NCBI GenBank assembly: GCA_963848475.1 | Contig: CAWKDW010000015.1 | Span: 62,001-126,000, forward strand | Reading direction: 5' to 3' | Origin: Solirubrobacter sp963848475 | GTDB lineage: Bacteria; Actinomycetota; Thermoleophilia; Solirubrobacterales; Solirubrobacteraceae | DNA: 64,000 nucleotides | In this document: in pieces, positions 1 through 8,974 of the stretch | Layout: each line of letters opens with the position of its first letter | Position numbering within the stretch: the stretch's first letter is position 1 | Notes under the pieces: model-generated | Told to the model about the DNA's origin: nothing | What the model saw: only the letters and a program-made list of their open reading frames with translations | Databases searched by the model: none | Position numbers and translations under genes: made by a program

Positions 1-4
1 GCGG

Positions 5-1960
5 TTGAGCCGGGTCGTCCCGGCTGGAGAGCCGGTGGCGGTCGCGCCGGCGCCGCGACCGGTGATCGAGCTGCGCGACGTCACGCGCGAGTACCGCGTG
101 ACCGAGGACATCGTCGTCCACGCGCTGCGCGGGGTGTCGGTGCGGATCGAGCGCGGCGAGTACGTCGCCGTGATGGGCAGCTCCGGCAGCGGCAAGAGCA
201 CGCTGATGCACATCGTCGGCTGCCTTGACTCGCCGACCGCGGGCAGCTACCTCCTCGACGGCGCCGACGTGCGCGACATCGACGAGGACGACCTCGCGGA
301 CCTGCGCAATCGCAAGATCGGCTTCGTCTTCCAGGCCTTCAACCTCGTCCCGCGCACGAGCGCGCTGGCCAACGTCGAGCTGCCGCTGACCTACGCCGGG
401 CTGCCGCGCGCCGATCGCCGCCGCCGCGCGCTCGCGGCACTGGCCGCGGTCGGCATGGAGGATCGCGTCAACCACCAGCCCTCCAAGCTCTCCGGCGGCC
501 AGCAGCAGCGGGTCGCGGTCGCCCGCGCGATCGTCACCAATCCCGCGCTGATCCTCGCCGACGAGCCGACGGGCAACCTCGACTCGCACTCCACCGACGA
601 GGTGCTCGAAGTCTTCGCCCGCCTCAACGACGCGGGCCGGACGGTCGTGTTGATCACCCATGAGGAGGATGTCGCCGCGCGGGCGCGCCGCGTGATCCGG
701 CTCGGCGACGGCGAGATCATCTCGGACGAGGTCGACCAATTGAGCGGTCCCGAGATCCTGCGGATCGCCCTGGCGGGCGTCGCCGCGAACAAGCTTCGCT
801 CCGGGCTCACGATCCTCGGCATGACGATCGGCGTCGCCGCCGTGATCATCCTCGTGGCGGTCGGCAACGGCTCCAAGCTCGCGGTGCAGGAGCGGATCAA
901 CGCGCTCGGCTCCAACGTCCTGCTCGTGCAGCCGCAGGGCGGCCGCTTCGGCCCCGGGGGCGGGGGAGGCGGCGGCGTGAGCTTCACGACCAAGGACGCC
1001 GAGGCGCTCGGCGACAGCTTCAACGCGCCCGACGTCGCGCGCGTGTCCCCGGTCGTCAACGCGACCGGGACGACGCTCGTCAGCGGCTCGACCAGCTACC
1101 AGCCGAGCACGTTCACCGGCACTGTGCCCGCGTACGCGAAGACGCGCGACTACGACATCGCCAGCGGCGAGATGTTCACCGACGAGGACGTCAAGACGCA
1201 CCGGCGCGTGGTCGTCCTCGGGCCGACGGTCGTCCAGAATCTCTTCAGCGGCGCCGACCCGGTCGGCCAGAGCGTCCGCGTCAACGGGACCTCCTTCCAG
1301 GTCGTCGGCGTGACCGACGCCAAGGGCTCGAACGGCATCCAGGATCAGGACGACATCGCGCTCGCCCCGCTGACCGCCGTCCAGGACGCGCTCACCGGCT
1401 ACGGCAGCGGGCTGAGCTCGATCACCGTGGAGGCCGCAAACGCCGGCGCGCTCGACGCGGCCCAGGCCGAGGTGACCTCGATCCTGACGGAGCGCAAGAG
1501 CGTCTCCGACCCGACCAACCCGGGCTTCCAGGTGATCAACCAGGGCGCCGTGCGCGAGGCCTCGGACGCCAGCACCGACGTCTTCACGACGCTGCTCGGC
1601 GCGGTCGCCGCGATCTCGCTGCTGGTGGGCGGGATCGGCGTGATGAACATCATGCTCGTCTCGGTCACCGAGCGCACGCGCGAGATCGGCATCCGCAAGG
1701 CGATCGGCGCCCGCCGCGCCGACATCCTCGCGCAGTTCCTGACCGAGGCGGTGCTCGTCTCGGCCTTGGGCGGCATCACGGGCGTGGTCGTCGGGATCGT
1801 CGGCAGCCAGTTCACGATCGCCGGCGTCGAGCCCGCCATCGCCCTCTACTCAGTCTTCCTCGCGTTCGGCGCCTCGGTGCTCGCGGGGCTGTTCTTCGGC
1901 ACCTACCCCGCGGGCCGCGCGGCGCGCATGCGCCCGATCGACGCGCTGCGCTTCGAGTGA
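5..1960 (+). CDS. MacB-like ABC exporter, ATPase fused to FtsX-type permease
   Basis: Inner-membrane exporter that powers efflux through an adaptor protein. Residues 20-245 are an ABC ATPase: Walker A GSSGSGKS (58-65), Q-loop near 110, signature LSGGQQQR (162-169), Walker B LILADEPTG (182-190) and H-loop LITHE. The rest is a MacB permease: one membrane helix near 263-285, a large extracytoplasmic domain with a Gly-rich stretch, and three C-terminal helices carrying the family segment RTREIGIRKAIGA. Length matches MacB (about 650). The first codon seen is TTG at the window edge, so the true start may lie upstream. The two small anchored proteins that follow are probably co-transcribed. The substrate cannot be told from sequence. 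Confidence 0.93.
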   Translation: MSRVVPAGEPVAVAPAPRPVIELRDVTREYRVTEDIVVHALRGVSVRIERGEYVAVMGSSGSGKSTLMHIVGCLDSPTAGSYLLDGADVRDIDEDDLADLRNRKIGFVFQAFNLVPRTSALANVELPLTYAGLPRADRRRRALAALAAVGMEDRVNHQPSKLSGGQQQRVAVARAIVTNPALILADEPTGNLDSHSTDEVLEVFARLNDAGRTVVLITHEEDVAARARRVIRLGDGEIISDEVDQLSGPEILRIALAGVAANKLRSGLTILGMTIGVAAVIILVAVGNGSKLAVQERINALGSNVLLVQPQGGRFGPGGGGGGGVSFTTKDAEALGDSFNAPDVARVSPVVNATGTTLVSGSTSYQPSTFTGTVPAYAKTRDYDIASGEMFTDEDVKTHRRVVVLGPTVVQNLFSGADPVGQSVRVNGTSFQVVGVTDAKGSNGIQDQDDIALAPLTAVQDALTGYGSGLSSITVEAANAGALDAAQAEVTSILTERKSVSDPTNPGFQVINQGAVREASDASTDVFTTLLGAVAAISLLVGGIGVMNIMLVSVTERTREIGIRKAIGARRADILAQFLTEAVLVSALGGITGVVVGIVGSQFTIAGVEPAIALYSVFLAFGASVLAGLFFGTYPAGRAARMRPIDALRFE

Positions 1961-1985
1961 CCCTCCGACCTGGAGCACCTTGGGC

Positions 1986-2549
1986 ATGACCACTGACACG
2001 ATCGATCTCGAAGAAGAACTGCCGCGCCGCGAGCGCCGGCGGCTGGTGACGCCCGTGGGCATCGCGGCCGCTGTCGTGGTGATCGCCGCGCTCGGATTCC
2101 TCGGCGGCGTGGAGGTCCAGAAGTCGCGCGGCGCGAGCACACCGACCGGCCGCCTCGCCGGAGGCGCGGGCGGGTTCCCCGGCGCGGGCGCCCGCACCGG
2201 CGCTCCCGGCGCCGCGGGCGGCGCGGGGGGCGGCGGCGCCGCGCAGCAGACCAACGCGACGGTCGGCGAGGTCTCAAGCGTCGACGGCAAGACGATCTAC
2301 GTCGACGACGCGACCGGCAACACGGTCAAGGTCAAGCTCGCCAAGGGCGGCAAGGTCACGCGCACCGCGGTGACGGGCGCGAGCTCGATCCACCCGGGCG
2401 ACACCGTGATCGTGCAGGGCGAGGCCGCCTCCAGCGGAACGGTCGTGGCGAGCTCGATCCGCGCGACCGCGAGCAACGCGGACGCGGGCTTCGGTGGCGG
2501 ATTCGGCGGCGCGGCACCGGGGGCCACCGGCGCCCCGGGCGGCGGCTAG
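1986..2549 (+). CDS. membrane-anchored Gly-rich protein with DUF5666-like domain
   Basis: About 187 residues. A short basic cytoplasmic head is followed by one membrane helix near 20-42, a Gly/Ala/Pro-rich linker, and a small beta-rich domain (TVGEVSSVDGKTIYVDD, later HPGDTVIVQG) resembling DUF5666-type OB folds. A second Gly-rich tail closes the protein. ATG at 1986 is preferred because GGAG lies 10 bases upstream. It begins 25 bases after the MacB-like exporter and precedes a protein of the same plan, so it is probably an exporter accessory or surface sensor. Specific function unknown. Confidence 0.75.
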   Translation: MTTDTIDLEEELPRRERRRLVTPVGIAAAVVVIAALGFLGGVEVQKSRGASTPTGRLAGGAGGFPGAGARTGAPGAAGGAGGGGAAQQTNATVGEVSSVDGKTIYVDDATGNTVKVKLAKGGKVTRTAVTGASSIHPGDTVIVQGEAASSGTVVASSIRATASNADAGFGGGFGGAAPGATGAPGGG

Positions 2550-2568
2550 GACTCAGAAAGGAACTGAT

Positions 2569-3189
2569 ATGTCAGAGGACACGCACGAAGTCGAGTACGA
2601 GGAATACGAGGAGAGCTGGACGGGGCGGATCGTGATCGCCGCCGTCGTCGCGCTCGCCCTGATCGCCGGCGCGTTCTTCGCCGGCAAGGCGATGGCCGGC
2701 AGCAGCGGTCCGGCGACGCTCGCCGAGGCCGTGACACAAGCCCAGGCCGGCGATCTCCCCTGTGGCGACACCGGCGCAGCGGCGCCCGCCGGAACCCCCG
2801 GCGCGGCCGCGCCCGAAGGCACCCCGCCCGCAGACGGCGCGCCCGGGGCGGGCGGCGGCGGGTTCCTCCTGCGCGCGATCTGCCAGCCCGACAGCCAGCA
2901 GGCGGGCGCGGGTGCGGGCCCGGGCCAGGGTGGCGGACGCTTCGGCGGGGGCGGCGGCCTCGGCCAGACGGGTCAGGTCACGGCGGTCAGCGCGGACTCG
3001 CTGACCCTGACGACCCCGCGGGGCGAGACCAAGGTCACGCTCGACGGCTCCACCACCGTCAACAAGACCTCCGAGGGCGCCGCCACCGACATCAAGACCG
3101 GCGACACCGTCCTCGTCGCGGGCGCGGGCCCCAACGCGCAGGGCGCCGCGACGAGCGTGACGATCCTCCCGCAGACCGGCGGGAACTAG
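2569..3189 (+). CDS. membrane-anchored Gly-rich protein, second DUF5666-like paralogue
   Basis: About 206 residues: acidic cytoplasmic head, one membrane helix at about 20-40, a long Gly/Ala/Pro linker with two Cys (DLPCGD and RAICQP) that could form a disulfide, then a small beta domain (GQVTAVSADSLTLTTPRGETKV) ending TGDTVLVAG. The plan matches the previous gene. ATG at 2569 follows a good AAAGGAA ribosome site at 2557-2563. The stop overlaps the stop of the convergent protease gene by two bases. Probably part of the MacB-like operon; biochemical role unknown. Confidence 0.75.
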   Translation: MSEDTHEVEYEEYEESWTGRIVIAAVVALALIAGAFFAGKAMAGSSGPATLAEAVTQAQAGDLPCGDTGAAAPAGTPGAAAPEGTPPADGAPGAGGGGFLLRAICQPDSQQAGAGAGPGQGGGRFGGGGGLGQTGQVTAVSADSLTLTTPRGETKVTLDGSTTVNKTSEGAATDIKTGDTVLVAGAGPNAQGAATSVTILPQTGGN

Positions 3190-4193
3190 CCGGCGTACTT
3201 CGCGCTGAGCGTATACGGGCCGCTGCCGGACCGACGGATGACCGTGATGCGCAGCGTCTCGGTCCGGCGGTCCCGGCACGCGATCCGGTAGTGGATGCGG
3301 TCGCGCGAGTCCTTGCGGGTCGTGCGCTCGACGGTCTTGCCGCCGGAGCGCACGACGAGGTCGTAGTTGGCCTTGGCGGGGCCGTCGAGCTGGAGCGTGA
3401 AGGCGCCGTCGAGCGTGATCGGCAGCTTGAACGTGTGCGTGTTCTTGCCGGTGAAGGTTGCGCTGACACGCTTGGTCCAGGGCTGCGCGACATCGGCGGC
3501 GGCCGCGAGGGAGGAGCCCTGCGAGGGCCTGAGCACCGGGGTGAAGCGCCATGCCTCGAGCGGGAAGACCAGGCGCGCGTAGGACTCGGCCCAGGCCTCG
3601 CCGGGGTTGGAGAGGTAGTTCTCGCCCTGATCGCCGGGCACGAGCTTGCCGTCGATCGTGTTCGTGCAGACGAGCTCGTACGACGACCAGCGCTTGGGGC
3701 CGAAGTCGAGCGCGGCGAGCGGGGCGTTCGAGCGGTGGGCGGCGATGTGGTGGCCGTACTCGTGCGTGATCACGTAGTTGACCGAGAATGTGCTGTCGGC
3801 GGACTGGTCGCCGGGGACGATCATCGTCTGGTCGCTCGCGCCGTAGCAGGCGAGGATGCCGTCGCTGGGCTTGCCGCCGCAGGCGCTCGCGATCTCCGAG
3901 GAGGAGACGACGGTGACCTTCAGCGAGGCCAGTTCGGAGCCGTGGGGGAGGGTCCCGAGGAAGGTCGCGTAGGTCTGGGCCACGGCGGGGTCGCCGGTGT
4001 AGGAGGAGGCGAGCTTGACGGCGATCATCGTGCCGTCCGCGGTCGGGTAGCGCTGCGTCGTCCCCTGGATCTGCGAGGCGTGCGCTGTCACGCCGGTGAT
4101 CACGCGATCCTTGAACGGCTCAGCGTGTGCAGCGACGGGGAACGCGAGCAGCGCCGGCAGGCACAGCGCCGCGCAGCGGCGGGGAAGGTGCAT
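3186..4193 (-). CDS. secreted zinc metalloprotease, HEYGHH type
   Basis: 335 residues with an N-terminal signal peptide ending near AAHA (about 24). The zinc motif HEYGH is at 144-148. A second motif, NPGEAWAESYA (about 196-206), carries glutamates that could supply the third ligand, as in gluzincin-like actinobacterial proteases. The C-terminal ~100 residues look like a beta-sandwich similar to pre-peptidase C-terminal domains. Four Cys in the mature part may form disulfides. Tail-to-tail with the exporter operon. Metalloprotease assignment is firm; the exact family and substrate are not. Confidence 0.75.
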   Translation of the reverse strand: MHLPRRCAALCLPALLAFPVAAHAEPFKDRVITGVTAHASQIQGTTQRYPTADGTMIAVKLASSYTGDPAVAQTYATFLGTLPHGSELASLKVTVVSSSEIASACGGKPSDGILACYGASDQTMIVPGDQSADSTFSVNYVITHEYGHHIAAHRSNAPLAALDFGPKRWSSYELVCTNTIDGKLVPGDQGENYLSNPGEAWAESYARLVFPLEAWRFTPVLRPSQGSSLAAAADVAQPWTKRVSATFTGKNTHTFKLPITLDGAFTLQLDGPAKANYDLVVRSGGKTVERTTRKDSRDRIHYRIACRDRRTETLRITVIRRSGSGPYTLSAKYAG

Positions 4194-4240
4194 GACGCCG
4201 AAGCTAGAGCCGCTTTCTTAAAGCGGGCGAAGAGATCGGC

Positions 4241-4468
4241 TCAGCGGGTGACCTGCTGCCCGAGCAGTTCGAACGCGCGCTTGAGGCGGTCATGGGCCTT
4301 GTCGGCCTCGCGGCGGCTGGCGAAGCGGGCGGCCTGAACGGTGTTGTCCAGCCCCTGGACCATGAAGCACCATTCGCGCAAGCCGTCGCCGGTCTCCTCG
4401 GCGGCGACTTCGGTGAGGGTGAACGGCTCATCGCCGGACCGTTCGAACCTGGAACCGGGCTTGCTCAC
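4241..4468 (-). CDS. small conserved-looking protein of unknown function
   Basis: 75 residues, polar, no membrane helix or signal. The C-terminal half (FASRREADKAHDRLKRAFELLGQQ) is probably helical. It contains WCFMVQGLDNTVQAA, reading like a small alpha/beta fold. Codon usage matches the neighbours and the frame has a clean ATG and TGA. It lies between the protease and the LacI regulator. I do not recognise the family. Confidence 0.5.
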   Translation of the reverse strand: MSKPGSRFERSGDEPFTLTEVAAEETGDGLREWCFMVQGLDNTVQAARFASRREADKAHDRLKRAFELLGQQVTR

Positions 4469-4618
4469 CGGCTCAGACTATCTGCAGACGGTACGGGGCG
4501 ACAAGGTGGCGCTTCATGCCCGAGTCCGTGTGAAGACGTTCCGGATTGGTGAGCGGCAGTGCGCCATATTCGGCGAGGATGCTCAAGTTCACGGGCGCGA
4601 ATGCCGACGACTTGGTCT

Positions 4619-4641
4619 GAGCCGCCCGCTTGAGGCGGCTC
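4619..4641. promoter_or_regulatory. perfect inverted repeat upstream of LacI-family gene
   Basis: GAGCCGCC and GGCGGCTC are separated by CGCTTGA. The repeat sits 43 bases before the chosen LacI-type start. It could be the regulator's own operator or a leader hairpin; it has no T-run, so a terminator is unlikely. Confidence 0.35.
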
Positions 4642-4683
4642 ATCTCGTTAAGCGAACCGGACGACCCGCCTAGGATTCCCTGG

Positions 4684-5691
4684 GTGAACCCTGAGAATCC
4701 CAGAGCGCGCAGCTCTCAGCGGGTGACGAGCGCCGACGTCGCGGAGGCCGCCGGCGTCTCGCGCGCGACGGTGAGCTACGTACTCAACGGGGTCCACGAC
4801 CGGATCTCCGAGCAGACGCGCGAGCGCGTCTATGAGGCGGCGCAGCGGCTCGGGTATGTGCCGAACGCGATGGCGTCGGCCCTGCGGGCGGGGCGGACCG
4901 AGGTCGTGCTGCTCGCGCTGCCCTCGTGGCCCTTGGGCCCCGCGGTCGCGGAGTTGGTGAGCACCGGGGTCGCGGAGCTCGAGCGGCGCGGCTACACCCC
5001 GCTGGTCCATCTGCGGCAGGGGAGCGACACGGAGAGCTTCGTGCGTGCCTGCGACCGCGTCCGGCCGGTGGGGCTGATCGCCCCCGCTGAGGCGTTGACG
5101 CCGGAACGCGTGATCTCACTCAGGGCCAATGGGACGCGAGCGATGGTCGCGATCTCGCAGAAACCGCTGGACTACGTCGCGTCGCTGGTCTTCGACCAGG
5201 CGCTGGTCGGCGAGACGGCGATCGCGCACCTGATCGAGCGCGGCCACCGCAACATCGTCGCGGTCGTCCCGAGCGAGCCCGTGTTCGCCGAGCTCGGCTC
5301 CGACCGCCTGCACGGGGCCAAGGCCTACGCGGATGCGCACGGGGCCACCCTGCACCCCGTCGAGGCCGCGTGTTCCGCGCAGGACATCGGCCGCGCGCTC
5401 GCGCCGGTCCTGGACGCAAACCCGACGGCGTTGTACGCGTTCAACGACGAGTACGCGTTCTTCGCGATCGAGGCGCTGGAGGCCTCGGGTCACGAGGTGC
5501 CGGGCGACGTCGCGGTCATCGGTTGCGACGACAGCGCCGCAGCGCGCCGCACGAAGCTGACCACGATCGCGCTCAGCGACCTGCGCCGCTGGGAGCTCCT
5601 CGGGGAGCGGCTGCACGCGCTGATCGAGGGCGCCGACGATCGCACGCCGATCTTCGGAACGCCGTCGGTGGTGCCCGGCGTCACCACTTGA
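4684..5691 (+). CDS. LacI-family transcriptional regulator
   Basis: About 335 residues. The N-terminal LacI helix-turn-helix and hinge are clear (VTSADVAEAAGVSRATVSYVLNG, then RLGYVPNAMASALRAGRT). They are followed by a periplasmic-binding-protein-like sensor domain with VGETAIAHLIERGHRNI and VAVIGCDDSAAARRTKLTTI. GTG at 4684 is preferred; an in-frame ATG at 4630 would add 18 residues. It usually controls sugar or nucleoside genes, but no obvious target is adjacent: the next gene is a convergent MFS pump. Ligand unknown. Confidence 0.9.
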   Translation: MNPENPRARSSQRVTSADVAEAAGVSRATVSYVLNGVHDRISEQTRERVYEAAQRLGYVPNAMASALRAGRTEVVLLALPSWPLGPAVAELVSTGVAELERRGYTPLVHLRQGSDTESFVRACDRVRPVGLIAPAEALTPERVISLRANGTRAMVAISQKPLDYVASLVFDQALVGETAIAHLIERGHRNIVAVVPSEPVFAELGSDRLHGAKAYADAHGATLHPVEAACSAQDIGRALAPVLDANPTALYAFNDEYAFFAIEALEASGHEVPGDVAVIGCDDSAAARRTKLTTIALSDLRRWELLGERLHALIEGADDRTPIFGTPSVVPGVTT

Positions 5692-5712
5692 CAGTCCTGA
5701 CGTTCACCCTCG

Positions 5713-7124
5713 CTAGGACGACGCCGTAGCCGGAGACGGCAACGCGAAACTCGGGGCGGGCAGACGGCCCGCCCCGCGCGGCAGCGAGATCATGGCGGCG
5801 GCGGCGATCAGCGAACCGGCGAGGCTGATCGTCAGCACGCCGAGGCCGGTGGCGACCGCCGGCGAGTGGCCGTGCAGGCTGGAGCGGTACACGGTCTCGG
5901 CGCTCGCCAGCGCGACGGCGCCGCCGACCTGGCGCAGGAGCAGCAGCGTGCCCATCGCTCCGCCGATCTGCGGCGGGGGACACCGAACGCTGCAACGCGA
6001 TCTGCAGGCCCGACAACGCCGGGCCGATCCCGAGGCCGATCAGGCCCATGAAGATCAGGCTCTGCCAGTCGGGCGTGCTCGCGTCGAAGCTGGCGAAGCC
6101 GAGCGCGCCGACGGCCGCGAGGCCCGCTCCGGCCAGGACCGTGCCGCGGAACTCGAGCCGACGCGGCGATGACCATGCCGGCGACGTTGACCGACAGCAG
6201 CAGGCCGAGCAGCAGCGGGTAGATCAGCAGCCCTGAGTGGGTCGCGCTGACGTCGCGCACCTGCTGGAAGTAGCGCGGGAGCAGCAGCGCGCCGGCGTAG
6301 AGCCCGAACGTCGACGTCGCGCCCGCCAGCAGGATCGCGGAGACCTTGCGGTCGGTGAACAGGCGCAGCGGGATGATCGGCGCGACGGCGCGCCGTTCGA
6401 CCCAGAGGAAGCCGACGATCACGACCGTCGCGGCGGCCATCAGACCGGCGTTGCGCTCGTTGAGGCCGATCAGGAGCAGGCCGACGCCGAGCGTCAGGAG
6501 CGCGATGCCGGCGAGATCGAGCGGCGTGCTGCGACGCTCGCTGCGACCGATCGAGGCGGGCAGCACGGTCGCCACGACCGCGAGCGCGGCGATGCCGATG
6601 GGGAGGTTGACGGTGAAGACCGAGCGCCAGCCGACGTGGTCGGTGAGGAAGCCACCGACCAGCGGGCCGGCGATGAAGGCGACGCCCATCAATCCGGCCA
6701 GCGCACCCTGCAGCGCGGCGCTGCGGCGACCCGAGTAGAGATCGGCGACGAGGATGAACGACAGCCCTTCGAGCGCGCCTGCGCCGAGACCCTGCAGCGC
6801 CCGCCACGCGATCAGCTGCTCCATGTTCTGCGCGGTCGCGGCGAGCGCCGAGCCGGCGAGGAAGATCGTGATGCCGATCAGCAGCAGCGAGCGGCGGCCG
6901 TGACGGTCTGACAGCCGCGCGTAGATCGGCAGCGAGACCGTCGCGGTCACGAGATACGCGGTCGCGACCCACACGTACAGCGAGGAGCCGCCGAGCGATT
7001 CGACGATCCGCGGCAGCGCCGTGCCGACGATCGACTGGTCGAGCATCGCCAGCAGCAGGCCGGACATGACCGCGGCGAGCAGCCAGCGGCGTCTGGTGGG
7101 GGAGAGTTCGGCCGCGGCGTGCAT
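5713..7124 (-). CDS. MFS drug efflux transporter, DHA2-like (two frame breaks)
   Basis: Proton-driven multidrug exporter of the 14-helix type. It begins with helix 1 (LLAMLDQSIVGTALPRI), then motif A in ARLSDRHGRRSLLL and VGWRSVFTVNLPIG. Reading must change frame near 6160 and again near 5975 to keep the family sequence. The second break is at a five-base C/G run; removing one base restores SVSPPQIGGAMG. Both breaks look like indel errors. Start ATG at 7124 follows the AT-rich control region shared with the divergent PadR gene, which probably represses it. Confidence 0.85.
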
Positions 7125-7136
7125 ATGTCGAAATAT

Positions 7137-7156
7137 ACATGTCGAAAATGACATGT
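7137..7156. promoter_or_regulatory. probable PadR operator between efflux and regulator genes
   Basis: ACATGTC and GACATGT form a perfect 7-base inverted repeat around GAAAAT. It lies in a short AT-rich gap (about 7122-7180) between the divergent MFS and padR-like starts. PadR proteins usually bind such dyads in the shared promoter and repress both genes. A related half-site (ATATGTCG) lies just left of it. Confidence 0.6.
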
Positions 7157-7180
7157 CAATTCTTTCATTACACTGGTGCC

Positions 7181-7700
7181 ATGTCCCTGCGTCACGCCGT
7201 TCTCGGCCTGCTCTCGCTCTCGCCGTCCACCGGGTACGAGCTGACGCAGCGCTTCGACCGCTCGCTCAGCAACGCGTGGCACGCGAGCCACAGCCAGATC
7301 TACCCGGAGCTCTCCAAGCTGGAGGCCGAGGGCATGGTCGAAGTCGTCGCTGAGGGTGCGCGCCGCAGCCGGACGTGGGCGGCCACCGACGCCGGCCGGG
7401 AAGAGCTCCGCCGCTGGATGGTCGACGGCGAGCCGGTGCGCCCGCAGCGCAACGAGACGGCGCTGCGCTGGTTCCTCGTCTTCCTGCTCGAGCCCGCCGA
7501 CCGCCGCGCGGTGCTCGAACGCGAGTGGGAATACGTGACCGCGCGAGGCGGAGGGCCGCCGTCAGTTCACGGCCGAACTCGACGCCAGCGGCCGCGGCGG
7601 TGCCTTCCGCCCGGTGCTCGATCTCGCCGAGCGGATGGACGCGGTGATGGCCGACTGGCTGCGCGAGCAGAGCGACGCGGCGAACGCCGAGCCGCGCTAA
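7181..7700 (+). CDS. PadR-family transcriptional regulator (one frame break)
   Basis: About 173 residues. The winged helix is intact: SLRHAVLGLLSLSPSTGYELTQRF, HSQIYPELSKLEAEGMV and the wing RTWAATDAGREELRRWM. The C-terminal dimerisation helices (Vir_act_alpha_C-like) continue after a frame change near 7550, where the sequence resumes as QFTAELDASG and ends LREQSDAANAEPR. ATG at 7181. Divergent from the MFS efflux gene; the likely operator is in between. PadR regulators respond to phenolic or drug-like ligands. Confidence 0.85.
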
Positions 7701-8759
7701 GTCACGACTTCGGTCTGGCGGAGCGCTTCCATCCGCTCCCGGCGCGGGCGGCCCGCCTCATGCACGACGGTCTTGACCACGGCGGCGAACGGAACGGCGA
7801 GGATCGCGCCGACCACGCCCAACAGCGCACCGGCGATCAGGACCGACACGATCGTCGTGAAGCCGGTGAGCGAGACCGCCCTGCGATAGACGATCGGGTA
7901 GACGACGTAGTTCTCGAGCTGCTGGTAGATCAACTGGATGATCAGCATCGCGATCGCCGCCTCGGTGCTGACGGTGAGCCCGACCGCGACGAGGATCACC
8001 GCGGCGATCGTTGCGCCGATCTGCGGGATCAGGTCGAGCAATCCGGTGATGACGGCCAGCACGAGCGGGAAGGGCAGATCGAACGCCCACGCCGAGACGC
8101 CCGCGACCGTGGCCGCGATGCAGGAGATCGCGACGTTACCGATGAGCGAGGTGGAGATCGCTCGGATCGAGTTCTCGACCACGGGACGCCAGCGGGCGTC
8201 GGTCTCGGGCGGCGTGTAGCCGAAGAGCCAGTCGGTGATCATCGGCCGCTCCATCAGAAGGAAAAGCGCGAGGAACGTCGAGCGTGACGAGCTCGAGCAC
8301 GGAGCCGAAGACGTTGCCCGCGAGCCCCAGTAGCGCACTGGCCGCGTCCGGCAGGCCGGCCGCGAGCTCCTTGAGCAGGCTGGCCACGTGATCGTCGGCG
8401 CCGGCGGTCGAGAGGATGTCCTGGAACCCGGGTTTGGAGGCGAGCTCGTTCCAGAGTGCGGGCAGCGATTGCACGAACTCGGTGATCTGGTCCCACATCG
8501 GACCCGCGGTCAACAGGATCAGCAGGAACACCGAGAGAAACAGCGCCGCAAACGAGAACAGCGACGCTCGGCCGCGGTTCCAGCCGCGGTTGACGAGCGC
8601 CGCGACCACCGGATCCAGGCCGAACGCAAGGACCGCCGCGAGCAGGATCGAGACCAGCGTGCCGAGCGAGACCAGCGCGAGCGCGATCAAGCCCGCGACC
8701 GCGACGAGCGACAGAATCGTTCGCGCGGGGATCCTGATCTCGACGGGCTTGGGCGGCAT
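7697..8759 (-). CDS. AI-2E family transporter / PerM-like permease (one frame break)
   Basis: About 354 residues with eight predicted membrane helices. The family signature is seen in GLLDLIPQIGATIAAVILVAV, QQLENYVVYPIVYRRAVSLTGF and ALLGVVGAILAVPFAAVVKTV. The N-terminal half (RTILSLVAVAGLIALALVSLG onward) is in another frame; reading changes near 8280, where VLELVTL should continue TFLALFLL. ATG at 8759 gives MPPKPVEIRIP. The stop overlaps the PadR stop by two bases. The family includes autoinducer-2 exporters and Na+/H+ antiporters; the substrate here is unknown. Confidence 0.85.
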
Positions 8760-8916
8760 CCGTCGCGAAACTACACGACCAGGTGCGGCGAGCACGGTCA
8801 CGACGATGCCCGCCGTCGACGACGCGGGCGGCGGATGAAGTCCTCGGCGGCGTCGACCGTGTCGTTACCCAAGATGACCAAGGGGTTTGGTGGCAGACGG
8901 GCAGCGTGTCACGGGG

Positions 8917-8937
8917 CATCGCCCCTGCGGGGTGATG
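8917..8937. promoter_or_regulatory. recurrent CATC-GGGTGA dyad motif, copy 1
   Basis: CATCGCCCCTGCGGGGTGA plus TG, nearly perfectly self-complementary. It ends 38 bases before the M20 peptidase ATG. It is the most symmetric complete copy of a motif found upstream of many genes in this window. Confidence 0.45.
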
Positions 8938-8974
8938 CAAGCTCACCCTGACGGCAGGAAATCTGACAGGGAGA

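Noticed and set aside
2140..2260. Gly/Ala-coding GC repeats as a DNA repeat
   Set aside because: They are simple low-complexity linkers of membrane-anchored proteins, not an independent element.
3291..4337. 348-codon plus-strand frame
   Set aside because: Low-complexity Gly/Val/Arg/Glu sequence opposite the secreted protease; no start signal or domain.
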